Assembly: GCF_015687175.1 (NCBI RefSeq)
Contig: NZ_JADPQG010000001.1
Coordinates: forward strand, 1,240,001 to 1,304,000
DNA length: 64,000 nucleotides
Direction: 5' to 3'
DNA from: Reinekea sp. G2M2-21
GTDB lineage: Bacteria; Pseudomonadota; Gammaproteobacteria; Pseudomonadales; Natronospirillaceae
This document shows, one piece after another, positions 37,413 through 46,701 of this stretch. The notes below the pieces were generated by a model that saw only the letters and a list, made by a program, of their open reading frames with translations, was not told the DNA's origin and did not search any database. Position numbers and translations under genes: made by a program. Numbering within the stretch: position 1 is the first letter of the stretch; each line of letters begins with the position of its first letter.

Positions 37413-37766
37413 AGAAACCTCCTGAATAGCCACATAACAGATAGCAATAGATGGGAATAAACTGCTACTTGTGAGTTTTTGTTATTAACAACAGTCTTTT
37501 ACACTGAAAACTGCGCTTTCACCCGGAGTTTAACCCTATCAAACAAAAAATTAAAACAACTGTTTGAAATTTGCGTTTAAAACGGCTTAAATGCTTCTTG
37601 TCTCTGACGAGGAGGCCGTTCCATTGACGCAAATAATGCGTTTATCCAATAGTCACGAGTGTTCTGCGAACCTCAGACTGTACTGCGCAATGGAGCCAAT
37701 CAGGTTCAGAATTCGTTTCCCGATTTTCAATCGTTGCCGGAAATCACAAGAATTATTGAGGACACT
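37413..37766. promoter_or_regulatory. Divergent ETF-QO / etfBA promoter region
   Basis: No gene is supported here. The left half is A/T-rich and holds a PsrA-like palindrome (listed separately). Upstream in-frame codons before etfB are not family-like. Confidence 0.6.
37551..37568. promoter_or_regulatory. PsrA/FadR-like operator palindrome
   Basis: TTAAAACAACTGTTTGAA has half-sites TTAAAACA and TGTTTGAA, matching at 7 of 8 positions. It resembles the Pseudomonas PsrA box (G/CAAAC, 2-4 bases, GTTTG/C) with one mismatch. It lies about 140 bases before ETF-QO and 200 before etfB. Confidence 0.5.
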
Positions 37767-38519
37767 ATGAAAATTTTGGTACCCGTAAAACGCGTTGTTG
37801 ATTACAACGTTAAGGTCCGAGTGAAGGCAGATCATTCTGATGTTGATCTGACTAACGTCAAAATGGACATTAACCCTTTCTGCGATATCGCTGTTGAAGA
37901 AGCAGTGCGTTTAAAGGAGCAGGGCGTTGCCACTGAAGTGGTGGTCGTCTCTATTGGTGAAGCAAAAGCAGAAGAGCAGATTCGCCGATCCATGGCGATT
38001 GGTGCCGACCGCGGAATTTTGATCACCACTGAACAGGCTGCGAGCTCACTGACCGTGGCAAAGCTGTTGAAAGCGGTCGTTGAACAAGAGCAGCCAGGTC
38101 TGGTTATTTTAGGTAAACAGTCTATTGATACCGACAATAATCAGACTGGTCAGATGTTGGCCGCATTAACGGGTATGGCCCAAGGTACCTGTGCAAGTAA
38201 AGTGACCGTTGAAGGTGATTCTGTCCAGGTGGTCCGCGAAATTGACGGCGGCCTGCAAACGGTGGGTCTGAAGTTGCCTGCAATCGTTACCACCGATTTA
38301 CGCCTTAATGAACCAAGATACGTTAAGTTACCTGACATCATGAAGGCGAAACGCAAGCCTTTGGATAAAAAAACACCAGCAGATTTTTCTGTCGAAGTGA
38401 AAAACACGGTATCGACGTTAAAAGTTGAGCCACCAGCACAACGCGAAGCCGGCATTAAAGTAGGTTCAGTTGCTGAACTTATCGACAAACTGAAAAACGA
38501 AGCGAAGGTGTTGTCATGA
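37767..38519 (+). CDS. etfB: Electron transfer flavoprotein beta subunit
   Basis: The small ETF subunit has 250 residues, binds AMP and docks acyl-CoA dehydrogenases. It starts [19 protein letters not shown] at the ATG at 37767 with GAGGA upstream. The longer frame to 37659 is rejected. Motifs are [38 protein letters not shown], the family signature [12 protein letters not shown] and the recognition loop region near the end. It overlaps etfA by 4 bases. Confidence 0.97.
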   Translation: MKILVPVKRVVDYNVKVRVKADHSDVDLTNVKMDINPFCDIAVEEAVRLKEQGVATEVVVVSIGEAKAEEQIRRSMAIGADRGILITTEQAASSLTVAKLLKAVVEQEQPGLVILGKQSIDTDNNQTGQMLAALTGMAQGTCASKVTVEGDSVQVVREIDGGLQTVGLKLPAIVTTDLRLNEPRYVKLPDIMKAKRKPLDKKTPADFSVEVKNTVSTLKVEPPAQREAGIKVGSVAELIDKLKNEAKVLS

Positions 38520-39442
38520 GCATATTAGTCATTGCGGAACACAATAATAGTGAGTTGGCCCCAGTAACCGCCTCTGTTGTCGCTGCGGCGGCTCAGATTG
38601 GTGGTGAAATTACAGTACTTATTGCCGGTAAAAACACGGCTTCAGTCGCGGAATCCGCGGCAAAACTAACCGGTGTGAATAAGGTTTTACATTGCTCTGC
38701 GGATCAGTATGAGCATGCGCTGGCCGAAAATGTGGCCGCGTTAGTTGTTAGTGCGGCAAGCGGATATACCCATATTCTGGCCGCTGCGACAACTTCCGGT
38801 AAAAACTTCATGCCACGTGTGGCAGCCATTCTGGATGTTGAGCAGATTTCTGAAATTATCTCGGTAGAGAGTGCAGATACATTTAAACGTCCTATCTACG
38901 CAGGTAACGCAATTGCAACGGTTCAGTCAAATGACAGTGTTAAGGTTTTAACCGTTCGTGGCACGTCATTTGATGCGGTTGGCAATGAAGGTAGTGCAAC
39001 CATAGAAGAACTGGCAAGCGTTGCTGATGCTGGTGTCAGCCAGTTTATCAGTGAAGAGTTGGCTGTGTCGGATCGTCCAGAGCTTACTTCAGCCGGTATC
39101 GTTGTGTCTGGTGGACGCGGAATGCAGAATGGCGATAATTTTGAGCTTTTGTACAAGGTTGCAGACAAGTTGGGAGCCGCAGTTGGGGCTTCTCGCGCTG
39201 CAGTCGATGAAGGCTTTGTGCCAAACGATATGCAGGTTGGTCAGACTGGTAAAATTGTTGCCCCTGAACTTTATATTGCCGTCGGTATATCGGGTCAAAT
39301 TCAGCATTTGGCGGGTATGAAAGACAGTAAGGTGATTGTGGCGATCAATAAAGACGAAGAAGCTCCGATTTTTCAGGTAGCTGATTATGGCTTGGTCGCC
39401 GATTTGTTCGATGCATTGCCTGAGTTGGAAGCTGCGCTTTAA
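38516..39442 (+). CDS. etfA: Electron transfer flavoprotein alpha subunit
   Basis: The large ETF subunit has 308 residues and carries the FAD used for electron transfer. The C-terminal FAD domain has [56 protein letters not shown] and the ending [18 protein letters not shown]. It overlaps etfB and is followed by a strong terminator. It serves fatty-acid and amino-acid oxidation together with ETF-QO. Confidence 0.97.
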   Translation: MSILVIAEHNNSELAPVTASVVAAAAQIGGEITVLIAGKNTASVAESAAKLTGVNKVLHCSADQYEHALAENVAALVVSAASGYTHILAAATTSGKNFMPRVAAILDVEQISEIISVESADTFKRPIYAGNAIATVQSNDSVKVLTVRGTSFDAVGNEGSATIEELASVADAGVSQFISEELAVSDRPELTSAGIVVSGGRGMQNGDNFELLYKVADKLGAAVGASRAAVDEGFVPNDMQVGQTGKIVAPELYIAVGISGQIQHLAGMKDSKVIVAINKDEEAPIFQVADYGLVADLFDALPELEAAL

Positions 39443-39463
39443 GTCCGGAATGCTATATAACCA

Positions 39464-39490
39464 AGGCCCGGTTTTTACCGGGCTTTTTTT
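39464..39490 (+). terminator. Intrinsic terminator after etfA
   Basis: GCCCGGT pairs with ACCGGGC over TTTT and runs into T7. Confidence 0.9.
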
Positions 39491-39523
39491 GTCCCCAAAA
39501 AATCAGTTGCTCAGAGTACCGGG

Positions 39524-39838
39524 TTAGGCGGAATAATTTGAGGTTGAGTAAAGATTGGCCTGGTTGTCGGGCGTATTGGGTTTTTGCATGGTCGAAGACA
39601 ATAAATCCAGAGCAATTATGACTTGCGGGATTATCTGTTCTGTTTTGTAGGTTGGTCTCATGCGGGTGCCAGAGCGCACAAATAATGGGTCATCGTACAA
39701 CTTCCGCAAACGGGACAACGCATTACTGACCGCGGGCTGAGTTACCCCAAGGGCTTGCCCCGCTTTGGTTAAGTTACCCGAGACATAGATGGTATGTAAA
39801 ACGCGGTAAAGATTTAAATCTGACGCCAGATTAGACAT
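39524..39838 (-). pseudogene. Truncated LysR-type regulator (DNA-binding domain only)
   Basis: This 104-residue frame contains a complete LysR winged helix-turn-helix. The pattern is LHTIYVSGNLTKAGQALGV, then TQPAVSNALSRLRKLYDDPLFVR. The frame stops about 20 residues after the linker helix, with a polar tail NTPDNQANLYSTSNYSA. Normal members have about 300 residues. Only about 30 bases separate its stop from the etfA terminator, so the effector domain is deleted rather than frameshifted. It may be a remnant, or a stand-alone DNA-binding protein that can still dimerise through the linker helix. Confidence 0.75.
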
Positions 39839-39924
39839 GAAGACTACGACCTGTGTTGTTTTTATTTTATAGGTCGATAGCTTAAGAATAACGAGGCAAA
39901 TTGGAAGAGCAGGAAATCAACCCT

Positions 39925-41259
39925 CTAGCGTATCCAAACCTCTACCCGTTGATTGCGCAACGCGTATTTAATATCTGCATTTGAGGCGATCGGGTTGATT
40001 TGACCGTAGCCGGTCAATGCTGAAGAAACCACACCCAAATTATCCAGCTCGCGCTTAACGGAAATAACCCGGGATTCAGACAATAATCTGGCTTTAAACT
40101 CATCCTTCTGCTGGTTTGAAAAACCGATAAGAATCAGCTTCCGATTTTGATTTTCTGGGCGCTTCATGTAATCCGCCAGTCGACCCAGATCGTCTAACGC
40201 CTTGTTGTCCAGTTTTTTAGTACCGGGAACAAACCTGAAATTGGTGGTTATACGTTTGGATTTTTCGGTAATCAACGCGTATCCCGCAGGTATTTCCCCT
40301 TGGACGGTCATGGGCAACTCTTCAAGATTAAGTGAAATAAACCCAAGCTCCCCAACGGAACTCTGGCCTGCGACGCTTTTTGCGAATTCTAGAAAATCTC
40401 TGGCAAATGGGTTGCTGGTGTTGACCTGATACAAATACAGTCGGCGCGCCAAAGGGTAATCTTCGGTCGCAATAGTGGTATGTGTCGGTGCCATTGCGAT
40501 TCCCTCGCCATCCGCGATTCTCAGTGCTTTCGAGGCACCAAGAGTGGCCACCGATGTAAACCCGATTGCGCCGGGTAAAGAAGCAACCATATTCGCAAGC
40601 TCCTGATTTGATTCGTAACGGCTCGCTTCACCAGACAATTGGTAGCCTCGTTTTAACACCAGAGTATTAAAGGTATCAAAAGTTCCAGATTTATCGTCTC
40701 GGGCGTGGACACTGATACGCAGGTTTTTACCGCCGAGTTCAGACCAATTGCTTATTTCTCCGGCAAAAATCTGTCCTATCTGATCTATCGTCAGTGAGCC
40801 AATACCGTTCCCGGGATGCACGATCACGGATATACCGTCGATTGCAACCACGGTCTCGTGTTCAAAATCGCTGATATCGGTGTTCGGAAATAGGGCATTT
40901 TCACTGTCTTTTGCCGGTCTTGATGCTGCGGCAATATCGGCTGTGCCCTGTTTGATTTGAGCAAAGCCCGTTCCTGAGCCATGTGCCGCGATAAAGATTG
41001 AAACAGAGCCGATACCTGGTTTTGTCGCGCTGAGTAACTGTTCGTTTTCAGCCAGCGTCGAGCGTTGAATGTCGGTGAACTCATGGTATTGCAACCAGCG
41101 CGCCAATAGAGTCGGAGCAAGCTCTGCGCCAATGGTGTTAGAACCATGTATTTCAAATAGAAAGCCTCGCTCATTTGGGGTAGCCGGGTTTTGGTCAAAG
41201 ACATCCGCATAAGAAAGAATCGGAAGGGTTAGAAACAGGTAGATGAGAATTTTTTTCAT
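39925..41259 (-). CDS. PstS-like phosphate-binding domain fused to OmpA peptidoglycan-binding domain
   Basis: This 444-residue periplasmic protein has an N-terminal signal peptide (MKKILIYLFLTLPILSYA). Residues about 35-290 are a PstS-type substrate-binding domain (IHGSNTIGAELAP, AHGSGTGFAQIKQGTADIAAASR, ARDDKSGTFDTFNTLVL). The C-terminal part from about 330 is OmpA-like (FRFVPGTKKLDNKALDDLGRLA, LIGFSNQQ and NQRVEVWI). It would hold a phosphate- or oxyanion-binding lobe near the cell wall. A near-consensus Pho box lies 45 bases upstream, so it is probably induced by phosphate starvation. No pstCAB genes adjoin, which argues against simple transport. Confidence 0.9.
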   Translation of the reverse strand: MKKILIYLFLTLPILSYADVFDQNPATPNERGFLFEIHGSNTIGAELAPTLLARWLQYHEFTDIQRSTLAENEQLLSATKPGIGSVSIFIAAHGSGTGFAQIKQGTADIAAASRPAKDSENALFPNTDISDFEHETVVAIDGISVIVHPGNGIGSLTIDQIGQIFAGEISNWSELGGKNLRISVHARDDKSGTFDTFNTLVLKRGYQLSGEASRYESNQELANMVASLPGAIGFTSVATLGASKALRIADGEGIAMAPTHTTIATEDYPLARRLYLYQVNTSNPFARDFLEFAKSVAGQSSVGELGFISLNLEELPMTVQGEIPAGYALITEKSKRITTNFRFVPGTKKLDNKALDDLGRLADYMKRPENQNRKLILIGFSNQQKDEFKARLLSESRVISVKRELDNLGVVSSALTGYGQINPIASNADIKYALRNQRVEVWIR

Positions 41260-41303
41260 GTCACAGGCCGTTTTAAAAGTCGCCGGAAAAATATGATATT
41301 TTG

Positions 41304-41321
41304 ATGACGGTTTTATGACAG
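41304..41321 (-). promoter_or_regulatory. Pho box (PhoB-binding site)
   Basis: The minus strand reads CTGTCATAAAACCGTCAT. It has two direct half-sites spaced as in the PhoB consensus, with one mismatch in the second (CCGTCA for CTGTCA). A CATATT or TATCAT -10 lies 5-8 bases further toward the PstS-OmpA gene. The plus-strand side also has GACAG-TC-CTGTC. Confidence 0.7.
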
Positions 41322-41463
41322 TCCTGTCGCAATGCTATACCAAGGGAATGGTTTTTTAGGACTGATGTTAGTGTCTTTGTTTAACTGTCCGTCATGGTGA
41401 TTGTTCTGTTTTCTCTGCAAGTTTGTGAAAGCTTTGTTGATCCGAACACCATAAGTTTTGTAC

Positions 41464-41492
41464 TTGGGTCTCCCAAGATATCGGCGTATAGT
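41464..41492 (+). promoter_or_regulatory. Putative promoter of the hybrid sensor gene, with palindrome
   Basis: TTGGGT (41464-41469) and TATAGT (41487-41492) are 17 bases apart. The -35 lies inside the palindrome CTTGGG-TCT-CCCAAG (41463-41477), which could be an operator. Confidence 0.45.
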
Positions 41493-41520
41493 GGCGGTTT
41501 TACAATTCTGAATAGATGTT

Positions 41521-43677
41521 ATGAGCCTTTTTTTCCGACCTCTGCACAAAGCTCAAAAAGATAGAGCCATTCTGAAGCGAATAGATCAAACCCTCAGTCG
41601 ACAAGGGCTGCCAAGTGCCTTACTGCACTTTGGGTTGTTTATTATTATTGAGTGGTATTTGGTCGATAAAGTTGGAAGCCCCAAGCTGGTTTATGTATTT
41701 GGTTTGGCACTGGTTGTAATGGCTGCTTGGCGGTTCATTATGATTGCTCAATTTGAGAGCTGGTATGCCAAAGGTCCTGCGGCCTGGAGAGACCTGTTCA
41801 TCCTTTCTGGTTTCTTTCATGCGGCTATTTGGTCTTCATATCTGAGTTATCGCCTTACGACGGTACCTGAGAGCCCCATACTGTTGTTAGGTATTCTATA
41901 CACGGCGGCCATCGCAGCCGGCGGCACCTTTGTTTATTCACTTTATGGAAAAACCGTACGGGTCTATTTACTGGTGCTGTTGGCGCCATTGTCGATCTAT
42001 TACTTTTTCTGGGGTCAGACTATCGTCGATACCATCATGGCAGTCGGGTTCATTGCCATGTATCTGTACCTGGTAAGTACCGCGCATCGGGTTGCGGATC
42101 TGGTGTGGAGTTTTCTGGCTTCAAATCATGAGTACAAGCTGAGATTGTCTGCTTTGGAGCAGGCCCGCGAAGCAAATACGGTCGAGAGTAAGTCCAACCG
42201 GCGCTTTATTCAGCAGATTCTGCAGCGGGTAAAAAATCCGTTGAGTGGATTGCTTGGTGTGTTGGGTATGCTGACAGTTGGTGAGCAGGACAGTGAAAAC
42301 CAAGGGATGTTAAATATTGCGAGGCGATCCGGTTATTCCATGTTGGATCTGATTAACGACCTTGAAGCCTTTATAGAACAGAGGGATCAAATACGTGTCC
42401 CACAGTCCATTGTTTTCAATCTTCGAAAAACGCTCGAACACGCGTTGGCCGATATGGGGGCCAAAGCGCACGAGAATGGCCGTGAGTTGTCCTACTTGTA
42501 TCATCCTGATGTGCCAGAGCGTGTTGAAGCTGATCCGCAATGGCTGTCGAACGCGTTTCGGCGACTTTTGGATTTCACCCTGGATATGGCTGACAGTGGT
42601 GAAATAACCGTCCGGGTGGGCATGGCGACCGAGCGAGGTAAGGATTGCCTGCAGCTGACCTTCTATTTTGTTAATAATGAGATCAGCGAAAGCGATTTAA
42701 CGTCCGCATTGGAACGGCAATTGGACATATTGCCAGAAGATGAAGACGTTGCTGATCAGTTAACACTGATGGTCGCTACAGCGCAGTTCAAAGCGATGGG
42801 CGCGACCATGAAAGCTGGAGCTAAAGGGGATCTGAAAAAAATCTCGGTTATGCTCCCCGTGATTACAACCTCCCAGCAAGCCAGCTCATTCCGCCCAACG
42901 AAATACATGGCCGGTCGCTCGATTCTATTGGTTGATTTGAGTCCATTGAATGAACGGTCCTTAACCGCCGAATTTATGAGCTGGAACATGAATGTAGCCG
43001 TTTGGACACTGGATCGACTGGTAGAACAGGATGACCTAATTGAGAATGACTTTGTGTTTATCAATGTGCCGGTTGATGATCAAAAAGCGCTGGTTCAATT
43101 GCAGAAGATCCAGAGTTTGATGGGGCAGTTTAAAGGGCAAACAAAAGTTATTCTGTATTCCTCTGAATTACAGCGAAATTTGTTTAAGAATATCGAAGAC
43201 AAATACATCTTTGTTGAGAAGCCGGTCGCCCGTGATCAGCTACTGACAGCGCTGCGAGATGCCACTGAGCATACCAGTGCGGAGGTCGAAGAGGCTTTTC
43301 AGTGTAACAACACACGAATATTAATCGCTGAAGATAATTTGTTGAATCAGAAAGTCGTATTAAGGTTGCTGGAAGAAACTGGCGCCGTAGCTGAAACCTG
43401 CGTGAATGGTCGAGAAGCCATCGAAATGATGCAGGCAAATGAATATCAGTTGGTGCTGATGGATTGCTATATGCCGAGAGTGGATGGTCTGGAGGCAACA
43501 CGTGTTATTCGTAACTCTGAGATAGAAACGGGCAGCCATATCCCAATTGTTGCCATGACGTCTGAACAGACGCCCGAGTTAGAGCGGGAATGCCTTGCCG
43601 CGGGTATGGATGACTTTTTAGGCAAGCCTATACAAAAAGACCAGCTGATGGCTGTTATTCAACGATGGACGGCCTGA
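41521..43677 (+). CDS. Membrane hybrid histidine kinase-like protein with degenerate kinase core
   Basis: This 718-residue inner-membrane protein has about six transmembrane helices (33-185), a coiled coil, a HisKA/HATPase-like region (225-450), one degenerate receiver (467-575) and one intact receiver (598-715). In the H-box segment LQRVKNPLSG the phosphoacceptor His is replaced by Gln235. The N-box region WLSNAFRRLLDFTLDM lacks the Asn, and no clear G-boxes are seen. The first receiver has Asn515 where the phospho-Asp should be. The second has Glu604-Asp605, Asp648 (LVLMDCYMP) and a GKP Lys. It probably acts as a pseudokinase scaffold. It is divergent from the Pho-boxed PstS-OmpA gene. Confidence 0.85.
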   Translation: MSLFFRPLHKAQKDRAILKRIDQTLSRQGLPSALLHFGLFIIIEWYLVDKVGSPKLVYVFGLALVVMAAWRFIMIAQFESWYAKGPAAWRDLFILSGFFHAAIWSSYLSYRLTTVPESPILLLGILYTAAIAAGGTFVYSLYGKTVRVYLLVLLAPLSIYYFFWGQTIVDTIMAVGFIAMYLYLVSTAHRVADLVWSFLASNHEYKLRLSALEQAREANTVESKSNRRFIQQILQRVKNPLSGLLGVLGMLTVGEQDSENQGMLNIARRSGYSMLDLINDLEAFIEQRDQIRVPQSIVFNLRKTLEHALADMGAKAHENGRELSYLYHPDVPERVEADPQWLSNAFRRLLDFTLDMADSGEITVRVGMATERGKDCLQLTFYFVNNEISESDLTSALERQLDILPEDEDVADQLTLMVATAQFKAMGATMKAGAKGDLKKISVMLPVITTSQQASSFRPTKYMAGRSILLVDLSPLNERSLTAEFMSWNMNVAVWTLDRLVEQDDLIENDFVFINVPVDDQKALVQLQKIQSLMGQFKGQTKVILYSSELQRNLFKNIEDKYIFVEKPVARDQLLTALRDATEHTSAEVEEAFQCNNTRILIAEDNLLNQKVVLRLLEETGAVAETCVNGREAIEMMQANEYQLVLMDCYMPRVDGLEATRVIRNSEIETGSHIPIVAMTSEQTPELERECLAAGMDDFLGKPIQKDQLMAVIQRWTA

Positions 43678-43990
43678 TTCTGCTCTACATAGCCAAAGGC
43701 TGATGTCACTCCTGAGCCAAAGCAGCTTGCCGGGCTTCGCACAACGGAACCCTGGCGGCCTGGTGGTTGGTGTAAAGGAGACGTGAATCCTCTGGTTAAT
43801 CAATATCTTAGGCGTTAAGGTTCGAGGGTTATATTACGTCAGTTGCGGAAGCTTTTGCCTGTAAGCTCGCCGATGCATGGTGGATAATGACGAGTATTCA
43901 GTTTTCAAACTGGTCTATCCACTGGCTAATGGCATAGTTGGCTGTGAATGGCGCTCATAAATTCAATTAATTAACTGGTTATAACACAAC
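43678..43990. other. Intergenic region before the type II secretion operon
   Basis: These 313 bases hold no supported gene. They should contain the gsp promoter. I see only a short AGCTT/AAGCT inverted repeat near 43850-43875 and an A/T-rich end near 43960-43985. No confident -35/-10 pair was found. Confidence 0.4.
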
Positions 43991-45460
43991 ATGGAAAGAC
44001 AGTTACCTTTTGCATTTGCCAAGAAGCACGGTGTGGTTATCGATTACCATCATGCTGACGGGGTCCGATTACTGTACCGGACAGATGCGAACCTGACCGC
44101 GATGCAGGAAGCTCAACGAATAACAGAAACCGTGTTACCGCTGGAGCCGGTTAATGAAGCTGAATTTTCTGAGGCCTTGAATAAGGCCTATCAAACCGAT
44201 TCTGATGAAACCATGCAAATGGTCGAGGGGTTGGGTGAAACCATGGATCTCAGTTCGTTGGCCGATTCTGTGCCGGAAACTGAAGATCTGATGGAGCAGG
44301 TTGATGATGCACCAATCATTCGCTTGATCAATGCTATTCTGACCGAAGCCGTTCGTGAAGGCGCTTCCGATATTCACATTGAAACCTTTGAAAAACGACT
44401 ATCGATTCGATTCCGGGTTGACGGTGTTTTACGCGAAGTCGTGCAACCTAAACGCGCCCTGGCTCCCTTGTTGGTTTCTCGAATCAAGGTGATGGCCAGA
44501 TTGGACATTGCTGAAAAGCGACTGCCTCAGGATGGTCGAATTAGTCTGAGGGTTGCCGGGCGGGAAGTGGATTTGCGTGTTTCGACGATCCCGTCAAACC
44601 ATGGTGAGCGGGTTGTACTCCGATTGTTGGATAAACAGGCAGGTCGACTTGATCTGGCGCATCTCGGCCTTCGTCAGGATGATTTCGATAAGTTCAAAGA
44701 CCTCATTTTAAGGCCACATGGCATCATCCTGGTCACGGGACCTACCGGTTCCGGTAAAACCACATCACTTTATGCCGCGTTGCAATCCCTAAACAGCCAG
44801 GTCCGTAACATAATGACGGTTGAAGACCCCATAGAATACGGCTTGCCCGGTATTGGGCAAACGCAAGTGAATACCAAGGTTGATATGACCTTTGCCAGAG
44901 GCTTGCGAGCAATATTGCGCCAAGACCCTGATGTCGTGATGATCGGGGAAATTCGCGACCTGGAAACCGCAGAAATTGCAGTACAGGCCAGTTTAACGGG
45001 CCACCTTGTATTAAGTACACTGCACACGAATTCCGCGGTGGGTGCGGTAACTCGTCTTCAGGATATGGGTATTGAGCCGTTTTTATTGGCTTCCAGTTTG
45101 ATAGGTTTGGTATCGCAACGTTTGGTGCGAACACTCTGCAATGACTGCAAGGTCGAACATCAACCGGATGACAGTGAGCGAGAATTGCTTGGCCTTGCGC
45201 CCGACGATCCAACTGTTGTTTATCATGCGAATGGTTGTCCGTCCTGCAAAAACACTGGCTTCAAAGGTCGAATTGGCGTTTATGAATTACTCCGTGTCGA
45301 CGATGGCATGAGGCAACTCATTCATAAGCAGGCGGGCGATATTGAACTGGAACAATATGCGCGAGTCTCTGCGCATTCCATTCTGGACGATGGCTTCCAT
45401 AAGGTGCTGCAAGGCGTAACAACCATTGAAGAAGTGTTGCGGGTCAATCGGAGTTACTAG
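43991..45460 (+). CDS. gspE: Type II secretion ATPase GspE
   Basis: GspE is the cytoplasmic hexameric ATPase that drives pseudopilus assembly. It has 489 residues. The N-terminal domain is short, without the extra N1 part. The core has REGASDIHIETFEKRL, RFRVDGVLRE, Walker A GPTGSGKT at 250-257 and the Asp box TVEDPIEY. Walker B RQDPDVVMIGEIRDLETAE and the His box LTGHLVLSTLHTN follow. A Zn module with CNDCK and CPSC is present. The Shine-Dalgarno sequence is weak. It opens the nine-gene gsp operon. Confidence 0.95.
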   Translation: MERQLPFAFAKKHGVVIDYHHADGVRLLYRTDANLTAMQEAQRITETVLPLEPVNEAEFSEALNKAYQTDSDETMQMVEGLGETMDLSSLADSVPETEDLMEQVDDAPIIRLINAILTEAVREGASDIHIETFEKRLSIRFRVDGVLREVVQPKRALAPLLVSRIKVMARLDIAEKRLPQDGRISLRVAGREVDLRVSTIPSNHGERVVLRLLDKQAGRLDLAHLGLRQDDFDKFKDLILRPHGIILVTGPTGSGKTTSLYAALQSLNSQVRNIMTVEDPIEYGLPGIGQTQVNTKVDMTFARGLRAILRQDPDVVMIGEIRDLETAEIAVQASLTGHLVLSTLHTNSAVGAVTRLQDMGIEPFLLASSLIGLVSQRLVRTLCNDCKVEHQPDDSERELLGLAPDDPTVVYHANGCPSCKNTGFKGRIGVYELLRVDDGMRQLIHKQAGDIELEQYARVSAHSILDDGFHKVLQGVTTIEEVLRVNRSY

Positions 45461-45464
45461 TTAA

Positions 45465-46682
45465 ATGGCAGCTTATGATTTCGTCGCATACGACGAGCGC
45501 GGTAAGAAGAAAAAAGGCATACTTGAAGCTGATAGTGCACGGCAGATTCGCCAGCAATTACGCGACAAAGGATGGTTTGTTGAATCGGTCGACGTGTCAC
45601 AAAAACAGCGTAGCAAAAACACGTCTTCTGGTGGTTTCTTTTCTCCATCATTGAGTGTCGCTGATTTGGCCTTGGTGACTCGTCAGTTGGCAACGCTGGT
45701 TGGTTCAGGTATGCCTTTGGAGGAATGTTTGAAGGCCGCAGCCGATCAGTCCGAGAAAAGTAAAGTTCGCAGTCTGATACTCAGCGTCCGTTCTAAGGTC
45801 TTGGAAGGCTTTAGTTTGGCCGCCGCGTTGAAAGAATTTCCTCGAGCCTTTCCGGTGCTTTATCAGGCCACGGTGAATGCTGGGGAACACAGCGGTCATC
45901 TGGATCAGGTCATGAACCGGTTAGCCGACTACATGGAGGATCAGCAACAAATTCGGAAAAAGGTCCAGATTGCCAGCATATACCCCACAATACTGATTTT
46001 GGTTGCGGTGGGTATAATAGTATTTTTGCTTAAATCCGTAGTGCCACAAATTGTCACGGCAATCACCTCAAACGGTACCGAGCTTCCCGGTCCGACTAAG
46101 GTGTTGCTCGCCTCCAGTGAATGGGTTCAGAATTATTGGGCACATTCACTCATTGTTGTCATATTGCTCTTCATTGCCGGCCATCTGTTCAATCGGGCCA
46201 AAGAACGCCGAATACGAACCCATCGTCTGTTGTTGCGATTACCGTTGATTGGGCGAATTTCGCGCGGCTTCAACACGGCACGTTATGTCGGTACTGTGGC
46301 TATGTTGACCGGTAGTGGCGTGCCGTTGGTCGAAGCGATGAAAATAGCCGGACAAGTGGTTTCGAATCTAGAAATACAGGGCCGTGTTGCCCGTGCTGCG
46401 GTGTCGGTGAGTGAGGGCGGCTCTTTACACAAAGCTTTGACCGAGGCTGGTTACTTCCGGCCAATGATGTTGCATATGATAGGCAGCGGAGAATTGAGCG
46501 GCGAGCTGGACGCGATGCTGCAAAAGACCGCGGACGCAGAAGATAGGCAGGTCCAGGATCTGATATCGACCTTGCTGGGTCTGCTTGAACCATTAATGCT
46601 GATCGTCATGGGCGGCATCGTGCTGGTAATCGTTTTAGCTATTGTGCTGCCGATCATGCAGATGAACTCAATGGCACTTTAA
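45465..46682 (+). CDS. gspF: Type II secretion inner-membrane platform protein GspF
   Basis: GspF (405 residues) is the polytopic platform protein contacted by GspE. It starts with AAYDFVAYDERGKKKKGILEADS, the GspF N-terminus. Two T2SSF domains are each followed by transmembrane helices near 170-195, 225-240 and 375-400. LVTRQLATLVGSGMPLEECL and VAMLTGSGVPLVEAM are the repeat signatures. It lies 4 bases after gspE. Confidence 0.95.
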   Translation: MAAYDFVAYDERGKKKKGILEADSARQIRQQLRDKGWFVESVDVSQKQRSKNTSSGGFFSPSLSVADLALVTRQLATLVGSGMPLEECLKAAADQSEKSKVRSLILSVRSKVLEGFSLAAALKEFPRAFPVLYQATVNAGEHSGHLDQVMNRLADYMEDQQQIRKKVQIASIYPTILILVAVGIIVFLLKSVVPQIVTAITSNGTELPGPTKVLLASSEWVQNYWAHSLIVVILLFIAGHLFNRAKERRIRTHRLLLRLPLIGRISRGFNTARYVGTVAMLTGSGVPLVEAMKIAGQVVSNLEIQGRVARAAVSVSEGGSLHKALTEAGYFRPMMLHMIGSGELSGELDAMLQKTADAEDRQVQDLISTLLGLLEPLMLIVMGGIVLVIVLAIVLPIMQMNSMAL

Positions 46683-46701
46683 GGATTTTGAGGTTTATAG
46701 A

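Noticed and set aside
37659-37766. N-terminal extension of etfB
   Set aside because: The extra residues do not resemble ETF beta, while the ATG at 37767 has a good Shine-Dalgarno sequence and the family start.
43618-43803. Short minus-strand frame across the 3' end of the hybrid sensor gene
   Set aside because: It has no Shine-Dalgarno sequence, no motif, and overlaps a conserved receiver domain.
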